Positions 1 to 12,928 are shown, counted from the first letter of the stretch. The stretch: DNA of 64,000 bases from Colius striatus (GCF_028858725.1 NC_084763.1:7936001-8000000); one strand, 5' to 3'. Program-made: numbers and translations. The notes: a model not told the origin generated them from the sequence alone.

Positions 1-99
1 CATAAATAAGATAAGGAAGTATGGTCAAGATGAAATTAATATTGGAGGAGAGGGAATCTTCTAGAAAACCTTGTCATCTGCGAAGGCAGAAGGATGCAG

Positions 100-980
100 T
101 AAGCAGGGTTTTGCAGGAGCTTAATCTGCATCTGATACTGCTCAACATTTTCATGAGTGACCTGATGACAGGATAAAAGGTATCATATTAAATTTGCAAA
201 TGACACCAAGCTGAGAAGGAAGGCAAGGCTGGAACTGAAAGAAATCTTACCAAATTGGAAATGTATTATGGAAACAAAATAAACCACTTTGCAACTGGGA
301 CAAATGTGGGATGTTCAGACACTGAGGTGTAACAACAGGTTAGGCAGCACGTCAGTAAGAAAGGGACTGCAGACCGAACGTGAGTCAACAAAGCTGTAGG
401 GCTACAACAACAGCAAAAACTGGGATGCATAAACAAGAGGATGACCTATAGACACAGATGGAAAAACTTAACCATTGTGTTACAGCACAGCTGCAGCTGA
501 AACTCTGTCTAGCTCGGGGGACTACACATTAAGTAGGACATAACTACTTGGAAAGAGTCCAGAGAAGTGTAACAACAAAGAGCAGAAATCTAGAAAACAC
601 AGTCTTTGAAGTCATATTGAATTTACTTGTGTTTCTTCTTAAGAAGGGATGACTAGGCAGAGGTGTCACAGGTTCCTAAATCATGAAAGGCTGCTACAAT
701 GGGGAAAGGAGTGATCATTTTTTTGACTCCCATAGGGTAAGACAAATAGCTAGGCTAAACATCAGCCAGGACACTTCTAGGATCATGGGAAGCAAAGCAT
801 GAGGTAAATGATCAGGTGAAGCATTGAGGTATTCAGTTTTAGAAGTTGCTAGGAAGAGACTGGTTAAACACCAATCAAGAAGGATGCAGATAGAGCTGAC
901 ACAGACATGGGATGGCAGAGATGGGTTGGACAGCCTGAAGAGGTACCATCCAGCCCTGTGAGCTGGAAATCCCTGACTTG
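100..980 (+). mobile_element. Old, degenerate CR1 LINE copy (reverse transcriptase region to 3' end)
   Basis: A heavily decayed CR1 non-LTR retrotransposon. Near 140-215 the bases still resemble the stretch of CR1 that encodes the catalytic FADD part of reverse transcriptase ('aaatttgcaaatgacacc' at about 192-209). Further along come the 'gagtcaacaa' block (about 382), the 'gagagtccagagaagtgtaac' block (about 555) and, at 931-955, a decayed 'ggttggac...ccagccctgtgag' 3' end. No reading frame survives, so it is a fossil. It is clearly older than the copies with intact tails elsewhere in the window. The left limit is uncertain and may lie outside the window; the family assignment is by pattern only. 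Confidence 0.65.
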
Positions 981-1744
981 GTAAAACAACATTGGGAAAC
1001 ATGAGTGAGGGCTCAATTATTCTAAAAATGAACCCATACTACTTCAGAGATACTGCAGCTTCACGTTGCTTTTTCATGCCTGCCTGGAAACACTGGGCAG
1101 CTGTGCTGTATATCACTTGAAAGCAATTGCCAGAAAGCAAAGGTTTAATGCTTGCCATCCACTAGTTGCAATAAAAAGTTTCTGTGTTGGTGTCTGGTTT
1201 AATCTCTTTCCTCTCACCATTGCAACTTAACTAGGAAAACGTGTATCCCACGAATCTTAGGTTGCAGCATTTGACCTTAAGATAAAGGGAGAAGTAAAAT
1301 TGAGATATGGAGTTTATTTTGGGTTGGTTTATGTCTGAGAGTTCAGGTAAAATAAGGCATCTATGCCAAAAGGGCCCTGAGCTACCCAGAAGTCAAGTTC
1401 TTAGACAACTTCAGAGGCTGTCATCAAGCATTACCATGACACCAAATATGTTCAGTGTGTTTTAGCTCCTTTCAGGTACCGTTTGGACATCAACTGCATC
1501 AGTCTGGAGGGTTGTGGGAAAAAAAATGCAGGATCAAAGCAAGCCCTGTGGATCCTACAGTCAACTGATCCAGTTACCCATAGGTAGAGCTGGTCCTGGC
1601 ACCGCTTTCAGAAGTAAAGAGCTGCTGTTCCAAAAGGCTTTGTTAGACAAAGCTCTCTCACAGTGTGAAAGGATTGAGATGGGGACATTTTCTTGACTAA
1701 GTCCCAGTAATACATTTTATGGGCCATGTTTACATGACACACGA
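981..1744. other. Intergenic stretch, nothing recognised
   Basis: Unique-looking, moderately AT-rich sequence between an old and a younger CR1 copy. The only open frames are short and lack any family resemblance. No promoter, RNA gene or repeat was recognised. Confidence 0.5.
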
Positions 1745-2245
1745 TGGGTAACAGTGTCCAGTTTTGGGTTCTCCAGCTCAAGAGGGACAGGGAACTGCTG
1801 GAGAGAGTCCAGATGATCAGGGGACTGGAGCATCTTCCTTATGAGGAAAGGCTGCAGGAACTGGGTGCTGTTTAGTCTGGAGAAAAGGAGACTGAGGGGG
1901 GATCTCATTCATATTTACAAATATCTAAATGGTGGGTGTCAGGAGGTTGGGACAGCACTTTTTTTCTTGTTGTCTCTAGTGACAGGGCAAGGGGTGATGA
2001 AAAGAAGCTGAAACACAAAAATTTCCATTTAAACATGAGGAAAATCTACTTTACTGTTGAGGTGAGGGAGCCCTGGCACAGGCTGCCCAGGGAGGCTGTG
2101 GAATCTCCTTCCTTGAAGGTCTTCAAGACCCACCTGGACACGTTTCTATGTGACCTGATCTAGGTGGACCTGCTTGAGCAGGGAGGTTGGACTGGATGAT
2201 CTCTAAAAGGTCCTTCCCAACCTGTACCATTCTATTATTCTATGA
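1745..2245 (+). mobile_element. 5'-truncated CR1 LINE copy
   Basis: The copy starts inside the CR1 ORF2 3' part ('gtgtccagttttgggttctccagctc') and runs through the 'ccttatgaggaaaggctgcaggaactggg' block and the 'agggagccctggcacaggctgccc' block to the tail 'ggttggactggatgatctct...accattctattattctatga'. A short internal deletion removes bases between the 'gagagtccag' and 'atgatcagggg' blocks. Reading frames are broken, so it is not mobile. The 5' truncation is the usual product of incomplete target-primed reverse transcription. Confidence 0.93.
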
Positions 2246-3879
2246 CAGGTAATGAAACATTCTCTTTCTGAAAAAGCAAATGTACACAAGCACATAACAC
2301 TACTGGTACCTACGGTGAAACAGATTTTGATCATGCCTTGGGATAAAAGACAGTGTCTAAAAACTCTGGGGAGTTGATATGTTTGGGTTTTTTTTTTTAA
2401 TGCTATTTTGATGGTTTGACACAGATGAGATGCTTTGCTGAGGACTAGGATTGCATCTTTGATGAAAACTTGCTATGAACGTTTTCTTATAAACATGCTT
2501 CAAGGAGTACCTCCGAGGTTCAAACTCTATAATGCCTACAATAAGTCCTGGAAATATAGAAACCAGTCTGAGTGTCATCAAACGTTGCACAAAGATACAG
2601 TAACACGGAGGGGTGGAGGTTAATTCCAGAATTATGTTGTCTCAGGGTCTTCTTCATCCATTATACCACAACAAACTGCTACAAGGATGAAAGAGATTTC
2701 TTACTTGGTACTATTTTCAGTCTCAGCAAAATCTTTGGAAAATCTTGCAGGGAAAGGTATTGCTGAAGTGGTCAAGATACTAAAGATCTAACAGAATTAT
2801 ACAGCTGCATAAGCAGCTTTTCACATAAGATTTCTGGTCTGAGAGTGTTTTCATTGCAACCAGATGATACACAAGACAGGGGAAATGTTAACTGAGAAAC
2901 CATTAAGGAGGTCAAATATCAGTCACTGAGGTGGTAACATCTGGACATTTGGCAAGGTCACGTAGGAAGAAATTCATAAGAATCTTGGAAAGAGTGCTTA
3001 ATTTTCAAGTTTAAGAAGTTCATAGGTGATGGAAAAACCTTCACTTCTTACACTAACAAAAGCAAATAAGTTTTTCTTGTCTGAATAACAGTTCTTGTAA
3101 TGATCAGCACCTATATTTGAGTGGTGATATTTTCCATTTGTTTGAGGATTAACAGAATGAGGCTGAGAAGTTTGTCTTTTGCTCCATAACACACTATCTC
3201 CTAGATCTGAATGTGGTGATCTCTTATTTTGCCTCTGCTTTCTATCAGAGCAGTGAAAGCAGAAATCTGTAGTGTCAGAACTGAGTTTAAGGAGTTTACT
3301 ACTGCTAATGGAACGAACCTTTATTTCACAGGTTCCTGTGATCAGAAATGAGATGATGTGGGTAATTCTGGTTGTGCATTTGCCCCAACTGATGTTGCTA
3401 CTGACAGTAATAACATACTGACACCCCTCAGTCAGTGCTTACAACATGAGAGCTATTTCACATATTACATGCCAATTGCTGTCCACTTTATTCTCGTAAC
3501 ATCAAGGCATAATGGAAATTTTTTCATCAGCTTGAAGTTTGACATGATTAATCTGAGTGTCAGACCAATAAAAACTGGAAATGTGATGAGCAGAGGCACA
3601 TCTGGCACACTTCTATTTGATGTAACATTTTGAACCCACTGCAATCCAGTTTCTCTGGGGAGCTCTTTATGAAAGACACACTGGTTTTTTTGTTCCCTTC
3701 TTTGCAAAGAGTATTGTCTTTCTTACAAATTGGATGCTAAACCAGAGATCATTCACCTAATCTATCACAGTAAATTTGGGAAGCTGAGAGGAGCCTGAAT
3801 CAGCCATGTCTCTGAGGTCCCAAATTGCATTTAGTTTCCTCTAGAGGTGATCCTGAGGGTACTATGATGTTATCACCTC
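2246..3879. other. Intergenic stretch, nothing recognised
   Basis: AT-rich intergenic DNA with only short, unrelated open frames on both strands. No splice-flanked conserved peptide, repeat family or RNA gene was recognised. Confidence 0.5.
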
Positions 3880-4360
3880 TTGGTATTTTCTTCTAGAGGT
3901 GGAGTCGATGGCACTATAAAGTCACCACCTCCAAAGAACCTTTTAGCATCCACTGGGAACACAGATGGCATGGCATTTTCTGCATTCACAGCAGCAGCCA
4001 TAGCCCACTCAGCTTCTAGCTATTGTAGAATGGAGGATACCAATTTGCACAGGCCAATAGCATCATTCAACCTGCCTCCTAGATTTTCCCAATGTCCCAT
4101 TTCATATACTCCCTGTGAGGTGGCAAAGAAACCTACATCCTGTCCCTATCTTACAAGTCTTAACAAAATCTCTCTTTCATAGTTGAATCCTTTCTCAGGC
4201 ATCTCTGGAGGGCATCAAGAGGGTTTTCCCCTTTACTTATCATCTTTCCCATTATACCAGTTTAATCGGGTCACTTGCCTTTTCAGACAGGAATCCAGGT
4301 GATTTTCTGTTGAGGGTTCTTAGTCCAACAAATTTGGCTGATCACATCAGGGTCACCAAA
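3880..4360 (-). mobile_element. Endogenous retrovirus internal fragment: primer binding site, leader and gag-like remnant
   Basis: Directly left of a probable LTR, the plus strand reads ATCACATCAGGGTCACCA at 4341-4358, two bases from the LTR edge. That is the 3' end of tRNA-Trp with two substitutions, so on the minus strand it is a tRNA-Trp-type primer binding site, the primer class used by avian alpharetroviruses. Further left on the minus strand come a leader and, from about 4250 downwards, a short gag-like stretch that opens with a Met-Gly start and is soon broken by stops. The left limit is a guess. No pol or env was recognised, so this is a defective remnant. The primer site is seen directly; the retroviral reading of the rest is inference. 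Confidence 0.55.
4341..4358 (-). other. Retroviral primer binding site, tRNA-Trp type
   Basis: Eighteen bases that match the 3' end of vertebrate tRNA-Trp (including CCA) at 16 positions. Both differences are G to A on the plus strand at CpG positions, as expected from decay of methylated CpG. It sits two bases from the LTR boundary, as in retroviruses. Confidence 0.6.
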
Positions 4361-4649
4361 TGTTGCAGCAGTGCAAGCCATATTCATTCAAAGATGTAGA
4401 GAATCTAGGTAATGCACATGCAGACACATACACAGGCAACACAGTACAACCCACAAAGTTGACTCAAAGCCACCCTTCCTTTGCTGCCTACCTCCTTATA
4501 TGCTGCTTCTGCCCATGTGATCACCCAGGGCCCAACTGATTAACTTGCAGCACCTGTTTCTGATAATTGGGAGTAGCTTGCCAGCTGCATTAACTTGTCC
4601 CTACCATCTTTCTTCAAGCTGGCTGGTCCAAGTCATATTTGTACCTACA
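4361..4649 (-). mobile_element. Probable 5' LTR of an endogenous retrovirus
   Basis: On the minus strand this segment begins TGTAGG and ends CTGCAACA, so it has the TG...CA ends of an LTR, and its 3' end abuts the primer binding site. About the middle (plus 4495-4503) the minus strand reads 'catataagg', a plausible TATA box of the U3 region. The length of about 290 bases is within the range of avian ERV LTRs. The outer (right) end was chosen from the TG dinucleotide and is less certain. No partner LTR was found to the left, so the provirus is truncated. Confidence 0.5.
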
Positions 4650-4971
4650 GTTTCCTAACTTCATGCTGAGCTCAATAGGAAACTAGTTGTCTAAATAGAT
4701 ATTCTTAATTTTTTTGGTAAACTCTCCAGACATTTTAACAACCACATTTTAGATAATGGAGGGATTGCAGAAGCATCCTTTTATATCAACACCTAAAACC
4801 CTCTGCAGATAGCCTGCTGCTAATTATATGGATGGTGGTAATGCTATTGGACAACAAATCCTTTGTTGCGATCTCAGTTGTGAAAAAACCCTCCTCTGCC
4901 AACCAATGCAAATGGGCTGTTCCAAAGAAATAAGTATATCTTTGAGGAACAATTTTGATGTCTTGCTTGGA

Positions 4972-5010
4972 CATAGAATCATAGAATGGTGGGGTTGGAA
5001 GGGACCTTTA
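4972..5010 (-). mobile_element. Very short CR1 3'-end fragment
   Basis: About 40 bases reading 'catagaatcatagaatgg' followed by 'ggttggaagggacct', the reverse complement of the CR1 3' terminus. It is either an extremely 5'-truncated insertion or the remains of a larger copy. Confidence 0.8.
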
Positions 5011-8000
5011 CATGCTACACTTCTTGATAGGCATCTAAAGATGAAGTCCTTACTTGTAGTAGATAGACACCAATACAGATGCAAGAAGACAACAGAAAGA
5101 GACAAGTTACTCTAAGTCACTGGGAAGACAAGGGTCAAGGGAGGAAATTTTGTTGTCTTGAAGTTGGTTTGAAGCAGTTTTTGAAATGTTTTGTGCTTTA
5201 ATAATATGGCTGGGGGGAGTTTTCGCCTGGAATAAAACTGGATGATTCACTGCATGTCTGCAACTATTCCTTGATCCCAGTTAAGTTTGACACCACTAAC
5301 ACCTATGAGTCAGCAGAGGCTCCTTGGGATGGGCTATGCATGCCTTATTTTGAGCCTGTTACAGTAGGATCTTTACCCAAGGCTGGAAATTGGCTTCCAG
5401 CATTGCCTGTGTCAGTTTTTCCTACCCACTATCAAATACCACCAGCCTCCCCTAAGAGCAGGGATCTATTACTACATCCCATGATCACTGCAGCACAACT
5501 GTAATAGTCTATACTGTTTATGTCCAAGACCTCAATACTTGTTTATCATCTCTCTGTAGCCGAGAGAGCAGATATTCCCACAGGGTTTTTGTGACACAAT
5601 GTTGAAGATGAACGTCTGGACTGGTCAACATAGCCTAAAAAAGGACGGCTATCATAAACAGTAGCCAAGGCATGGGAGGGGTTTGTGTGTATCATACTCG
5701 AGGATCCCTTACTGTCCTGGGATTCTCATGCATTCTGTGCTTAGGTTTGGAAGATAATTCTGCTTCTAAAAAGATATGATGTAATTTGGGGACTGGACTA
5801 AATAGAAAATAAGGGAACTCTTCCATATATGATGCCATGCTTTTTGTATCTTATGTCTTTTGATGGCTCTGTTCCAAGATTGCTCAGCCTCTGAGCTGCT
5901 TCAGCTTTCTATCTTGACTTGGCCTACAACTCCCTAGACAACTGTTACAACACTAAAATTGTTTGGCTGATGAACAGGCTTCTGTCTTCTGGAGCCATTT
6001 TCCAAAAAAATGTGATGAGCAAATGATAATGGGAACACTTGAAAGCACACTTGATTGATGTGTGTGCTACACTTACCCAGTACTTCTCTTGATTTCTTTT
6101 AGGTCTATACCTAAATCTAGTGGTTAGTTGTTCTGGGGGAGGGTTTTTTTTGAGGGATGAGGTAGTTTTGTTAATGAACATCTTACAAAATGATCTTCTC
6201 TATACTGCAGGAGGATGTACAGCTGGTTGTTCTGTGAAATGAAATCATTTCTGGGAGCTTTTTTTCTTCACATTTAAGTATCGGCCACCACCTCCCATCA
6301 AAATCATCTTATATATGTGGCATTTAAGCTTCTTAAAAGATCAGCATTAGCAAACAATATTAACAAACACACAGAGTTTTCAGCTCAAGCTGTTTGCCAA
6401 CAGTCACAGCAAGTCAGTCACAGGTCTGCAACAGAAGACACATTTTTTGACGTGAATACAAGTGTGGATTCACCTTCCAGATTTCACTTCAAAGTATTCA
6501 TTGCACTGTGAACTGTTGAGCAGTGTTAATAGATAGTCCAGATGAGGAAAACAAGCTTTCAAATAGATCCACAGGTCTGAAGCGATTGCTCTGCACATAT
6601 TGATTGTAATGATTTGACACCTAATCAAAGATGAGCTTTGGGAATTTGAAGTAAGATGTTTGGGAGACATTTGGCAGATGTTTAAACAACTTTGCAAAGC
6701 ACTTCAGAGGGAAAATTATCTGCTAATTTTTTCTCCTTTGCATGTCAGTCAGTCTGAGAAAACAATCTCCTCAGTGATATCAGGTGGAAAAGCAATGATT
6801 AAGGGTTTCTTAACATCCATGTCAATCGTAGGAAGTCATCATTGCTGTCGGTGATCACAGCTTTCTGGTATAGAGGATTGGTTTTGTTTCTCCCCTGCTA
6901 GCTTCAGATTGAATTACTGGGATGTACTCTACTTATATCTGATGCTTCTCCTGAAGTGGAAGGCAGCACAGCACTCCAGCTGCAGTTTAGTATCAAAGGC
7001 TACATCTTTCCATGGTACATCACACCCATGTACCGGGAAACACTCATCTGTTGAATGCTGGGTAGTTTCATCATACTGGCTTTTGTACATAAAGCCTTTA
7101 ACGAGGCTGTAATTATTTATCTTGGTCTCTGTCTCTTCCTGTGCCATGTGGTTTACAGTCATGGTCAGAGCTGGATTCCTGTTCACCGATAGATGATACA
7201 GTTCTGTTTTGGAGACAGGGAAGAAAACATGCACCCGCATTTGGCTTTCTGGTTTTCCTGAAGGTACAGAGTACTTCTCTTGCATCTGACTTCAGGCTAT
7301 GCATTGTTTTTTTTAACTACTGTTGCTTTGACTGGACAGAACCAGAGTTTCTAGAATGGACCATTTATTTATTTATTTTAACCAGGAGAAAAAGAGGTGT
7401 GTTTTTGAAATGCTTACATAAAAGCTTTATACTTGTCTTTGCTGCTTTTAATTGCCTTCAAAATTTGCCAAACTTCAAAACCTCAAAGTCTGACATTGAA
7501 CATATCCTGCCTGAGCTTATGGTGCCCTTGACCTTCCATCATGTTTTCAAAAATGAGGGAAAAGTACATCAGTTCCTACAGTCATGGTCTCCTTCCTTCA
7601 ACAACACAAACAAAAAATGCTTTTCAAATGACAAATGTACTGTTATTTAAAAAATAGGTACAAGAATTATTCCCATCTGGTCTGCTCACACTCTTAGCTT
7701 AAATTCTCATTACAAGCCCCCAGAACTGTAATTGTAACAGGTGATATCTTTACCAAGGCATGGTCTCACAAGAAAAGCTGAGGTCTAATTCAGCAAAGCA
7801 GTTCCCGTACTGCAGTCTGGGATCTTCAGGCTTTTTCAAGGCTGGCCACCCATCTCTTAACTCCTCTAGAGCTTGGAGAGGAAAAGATTGGAGCACACTG
7901 AGTTATTACCTTGAGATAAGGTCTTTTAAACCTTAAGTTAACTTTACTAGTGCTATGATTCCTGTTCTTTAAGGTTGCACTCTGCGATAACTTATTTGCA

Positions 8001-11000
8001 GGAAGTCTCAGATGTCTTCCTGTTAAAGTATTGTTTTTGTTACAACAAAAGACCTCATATGATTGTTAAATTTACAGGGAGGAAAAAAAAGATTCAACAA
8101 ACTGGTTTGTTTTCAAGAAGAAGTATGTAAAAATAAAGTTAAAATATTATCAAAGGGCTATTTGGGAGGAATGTGAAAATACTTCTGCCAAGAAAAATAC
8201 TTTTGTAAGTATTACTGCTTCTCTTGCTTTACTAATGGCAAGGTCACTATTTGAAGTTTTTATTCTTTAACTTTCCTAACAAAGTCTTTTCAGTACAAAC
8301 AAAGATACCCTATCATTAGCCATCCACTCGGACAATCCTGCTGCATTTTCTCTCTCATAACTCTAAAGAATGGTCATAGGTCTTCGTGAAGGAAGGCAAA
8401 AGTTTAACGTGCCGAAAATTATATAAGTGAGCTGGAGGTGAAACATTTATTCCATTAGAGGATCCTGTACTTTAAAAATTAATGGCCTTTTCAATGATGC
8501 ACAAGAATTTCCCTCCAGACTGCTCTTGTGAAATGTAGTGGCTTTGTCTCTGTCGTGGTTTGGGCTGGAGGACTTTTGGTAAATAACAGGGTTTTTCAGT
8601 TTTCATCCAGTTTTTCCTTCAGATGCAGCCTAATATCGGTCTTGCAATAATCTTGCAGTAAGTGCTCTATCTCCAGAGCGGAATAAAGAAATGGATTTTA
8701 GGAAAAGATATTGAGCTACACCTAACTTTTGCTGTCACCTGACCTATTTTTCCCCCAGAGTAGGCCAGCAAAAGGACTTGCATTTTATCAGTCAGTAAAC
8801 TTCCTTTTAATTCTGTTGACAGGTACAGTTGTCGAAGGCATCTCCAGGGAGCTGAGGGAAGGCACATCGTTGCCAGTCCTTTGTGGCCAGTGAACAAGTC
8901 AGGAGAGAAGAGGGAAAAACAATCCTTCACAGGATCATTAGAAAGTGCACATTGTCAGGGCTGCTTTGCTTTAAAAATGGTGTGTTGATGTAATAACAGT
9001 GGTACAGGCAGGGTGGACAGTTTCTTCAAGGACCAGTACTACTCTTCCCTTATGGTATGGACTTTTTCCATCCAGATCTTTTAAAAGGATTAAAAATACC
9101 CAAAGATTTTATTGTGAAGCTGTAAATAACTACCTGCAGCCATAGCACAAAGCTGCATAAATACTGGTGTGAACTGATCCTTAGAAAATATCACTATTTA
9201 TTTTAAACGCAAGGACCAAGAATCAGAGGAAGGTTAAGCATGGGCCTTAAGATGCTGCTAAGTAGATCCTGGTTTCTTGCCTGCCTGGGGATGACTGATC
9301 TACCCCTGTCAGGAAGGTTAGGGCTACCATTTATTGCCCTATATTGTACAGCATGGCAATTTGAGTCTGGAAACATCTTAGGTCGCTGGAGGAAGTGAAA
9401 AATAAATTTGAGGAGAATGCTTGTCTCCCTGATTACATACCCAGGTGCTTTACTTAGTTCAGAGGTGAGTGAACGCTCCACTTCTGTTAGAGCAAAATGC
9501 TTCCCTATTAAATTATTGGTTGTGGATTCAGAGCATGAATTTACACCAGTCACTGAAGTTATGTTTGGAGAAAAAGCTTAGGTTTAAAAGCAAAATTCAC
9601 TTGACTTTTCCAAGTCTTTGTTCTCTGTAGCCCTATGATTTATATGATGGTCTCTTTTTTCCTAAGTTATCCATCAATTTTAAATGTTTGAATAATATGC
9701 TGATAGCAGCTTTTACAGCTCTGATTTAGGCACTGCTCTCAGTTGATTGAGGAGAGCCATAGAGGCACTGAGAAGCGGGGCAGTTCATGCCTGTGTATTG
9801 ACCTTGCTATTTTTTCTGTAACTAGTATTGTCATTAAAGAAGTAAATTGCTTTCTCTGGTCTAAGCCACTGACTTTCCTGCCTCACTGTGACAGAAATTG
9901 GAATATTTGCCATAGAAAGTTGAATTTTCAGTTCTAGAGGAAGCTGCTCAGTGTAAATGGCAGCAAAAGCAAGTCAGGTAAATTGAAGCTATTTTCCTCT
10001 GCAGTCTGAAGGTAACCAACTCTGATGACTGCATTTGTGTTCAGTGATATTTGGAAAGCACCTGAATTGAGAAGACTTGGCTTTATATCAGTATTTCTAA
10101 AAATGTAGCTGGTCAGTATTATTAGTAACAATGATAGGAGACCATAAATTGGTCTTCATTTTGCAAAATGAGTTTGTCTATGTATGTGGACTGAAATGCA
10201 GGATTTGATGGCCCAGACTTTGCAAACCTCTGCAGATCACAGAGCAAGGGTGGTAGAGACCAAGATTTTGATACTCAAATGCCCTTGGGGTTGGGGAGAG
10301 GAAGATGCATCCCAGGATATTGAGCTCTGGAAGATTTTGGTGCATATCAGAGCCAGAGGGCTCCTTGGGTTGCTGGAGAGTAACCCTTGGGGGTAATTGG
10401 TACCATGGACCCTCCAAAGGTGGGATGTCATATCTGAGCTGGGCATGCAGAGCAGGCAAAGTGGGAGGACAGTGTCTGCCCTTCACTCCCTGAAGTCTGG
10501 CTAGGGAGTAGATGGTATTGGGCTCTCTGAGGTGCTCAGGAAAAGGCCAAGAGGTAACAGCTGAGATTTGCAGCAAGGGAAATGCTGATTGGACATAAGG
10601 AAAAAAAACCCCACACTGGGAGAGTGGTGCAGCCCTAGGAGAGGGAAAGCTTCATCCTTGGAGATGTGCTTGTTGGAGAAGATCAAGACACAGCTGGGCA
10701 TAATCCTGAGCAACTCGACTTCTCTTCAGATATAGTCCTGCAATGAGCAGTCCCTTGGATCAATAACTGTCATGTAAAATATCCAGATAGAGTAGAGGTG
10801 TAAAGACAGAGTAAAACTTTCTCACACCACTCAGGGCTAAGGGGGAAAGAAGAGAAATGGCTCCAGAAAAAAGGTTTGGAATAGATATCTTGTACAGATT
10901 CTGAGGTTATAGGAAATACTCTGTGAAGTTCTCACATGGATGCACTTTTTGCAACATACAATGAGAAATCAGTTGTCTTCTGAAAGGATTTATGTAATCA

Positions 11001-12177
11001 AATCCTTAAGTCAACAGCAAACATGCCAAGAGTCAGCATTAAGAACATTAAAGCTGTTGCTATTAGGACAACAAAGATTCTGGAAGTTCTCTTCCAGTTG
11101 CTTATGCTATTGTGCATTTCATTTTCATTTAAGAGAAAGTTCTTGCTAGAAAACATTCACCATGTAAATATGATAGTATAATAAGTTTAAATGAGTGCAA
11201 TTTTCTGAAATCCTCAAAAATGTTCTACTGTGTTTTTTCTCTTCAAATTTTATCCAAAACTAGCTCTGCATTTACTGCCTTTGCATATTCTCCCCCTGAA
11301 AAAAAAGTAGTTGTAGTGAGACAGGATGAAATAAAGTCATTCATAAGTCAGGTGATAAACTTCTTAAAGCTGAAAATACTCTGAAAAAAAGATGAGCAAA
11401 TTCCTTCCTAAACTATTGTATATCAAAAAAATCTACATCTGATGTAGATCTTAACATCTCATGTTAAGAAATGACTTTGTGAATGTCAGTTGAGGCTTTC
11501 TAGTCCTTTGCTAGATATACAAACATAAATATCTTTGTTTCCAAAGCCCCACTTAGAAAGGAAGGGTGTGCTTGGTAAAGGGCCAATTGAAATGCAAAGT
11601 AAAACCCCAACTTTATGAAGGAGTCCATGAGTAATGACTTTTTATACTGCTTAGGTTTAAAATTCCTCAGTAACAGTGGTTAAAAAGTTTTTAAGTGCTA
11701 AATTACAAGTTAGCTTCCCAAACTAATTCAAGTAGGATGGTACAATAGATTGCAAACCAACGTTTGCATCTTTTCCTTGAGAGACTGGCCCAAAGCCAGT
11801 TGAAGCTAACTTGGAATCTTTCCAGTGAATTCACTTTGGACTTTGGAAGATAAACAACATGTAAGTGCTTATGTCTTTTTAATCCTCTTCTGCTTCCGTG
11901 CAGGATATGAAAGCAAGGGGAAACAGATGAATGGATATAAGCTTCTGCACATTGAGTCTGAGCTCCAGTAGTAACGTATGCCAAATATCCCATTTCAATG
12001 CTGTGGTAAACAATCCATGTGATCTGCAGAAAAGCATTGTCAGCCACCTCTGTTACTGGATGCACAGTCTACCATTTTGGGCTGCAGATCTTACAGAGGT
12101 ATTGGGTCATCCTCCACAAGAGAAAATTACTTCCTTGGCTCTGCCTCAAGGTTCTTGCAACACCCTTACCCACCTCA
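5011..12177. other. Intergenic stretch, no gene recognised
   Basis: About 7 kb of mostly AT-rich sequence. The longest open frame (7141-7650, plus, 169 codons) begins with GTG rather than ATG and resembles no family I know; its length is about what chance allows over 64 kb in six frames. A 'TGTCGTGGTTTGG' string at 8551 recalls the start of some avian LTRs, but no matching end was found. No CpG island, RNA gene or splice-flanked coding block was recognised. Confidence 0.5.
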
Positions 12178-12277
12178 TTTGTGACCTGATCTAGGTGGTC
12201 CTGCTTTAGCAAGGAGGTTGGACTAGATGATCTCTAAAGATCCCTTCCAACACGTATCATTCTGTTAATCTATGATT
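12178..12277 (+). mobile_element. Short 5'-truncated CR1 fragment
   Basis: About 100 bases matching the CR1 3' end: 'gtgacctgatctaggtgg', then 'ggttggactagatgatctct', then 'cattctgttaatctatgatt'. It lies 165 bases upstream of another CR1 copy in the same orientation but of a different tail type, so the two are independent insertions. Confidence 0.88.
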
Positions 12278-12441
12278 AACTTAACTGTAGCAGACATCTG
12301 CCATGTGTACAGGGTTTATCTTCTACTCCTGGTAGCTCTAGGTGTCCATGTACTGAGTTTGACCTCTTTGCTTGACATCATCCTGTTGATAAGCCTGATG
12401 TCAATATTTCTGAGAGCATAAAATACAGTTTTATATCTTTA

Positions 12442-12928
12442 CATCTGGAATATTGTGTCCAGTTCTGGGCCCCTCAGTTCAAGAAGGACAGGGAGCTGCT
12501 GGAGAGAGCTCAGTGCAGGGCCACAAAGATGATGAAGGGAATGGAGAGCTGGGGCTCTTTAGCTTGGAGGAGATTGAGGAGTGATCTCATTAATGTCTGA
12601 AAATATGTAAAGGGTGGGTGTCAGGAGGATGGAATCAGGCTGTTCTCAGTGATGGCCAATGATAGGACACGGGGCAATGGGTACAAGCTGGAACATAAGA
12701 GGTTCCAAAGAAACATAAGGAAAAATGTCTTCAGTGTTCAGCTGAGGGAGCACTGGCAGGGGCTGCCCAGATGGGTTGTGGAGTCTCCTTCTCTGGAAAC
12801 ATTCAAAACCCACTTGGACAAGTTCCTGTGTGACTTACTCTAAGTGGTCCTGCTCTGGCAGGGGGGTTGGACTGGATGATCTTCTGAGGTCCCTTCCAAC
12901 CCTTAAGATTCTGTGATTCTGTGATTAC
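12442..12928 (+). mobile_element. 5'-truncated CR1 LINE copy
   Basis: It begins at 'tggaatattgtgtccagttctggg', continues through 'gagctgctggagagagctc' and 'ctgagggagcactggcaggg', and ends 'cttaagattctgtgattctgtgatt'. The 'aagattctgtgattctgtga' tail groups it with the copies at 36.0, 43.7 and 47.0 kb rather than with the 'ccattctatgattctatga' copies. Frames are broken, and there are small deletions in the middle (around 12540). Confidence 0.93.

Noticed and set aside
7141-7650. 169-codon plus-strand open frame, the longest in the left intergenic part.
   Set aside because: Starts with GTG, has no domain or repeat signature, and one or two frames this long are expected by chance in 64 kb over six frames.
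8551-8600. TGTCGTGGTTTGG resembles the first bases of some avian LTRs.
   Set aside because: No matching LTR end, TATA box, polyadenylation signal or primer site was found nearby.
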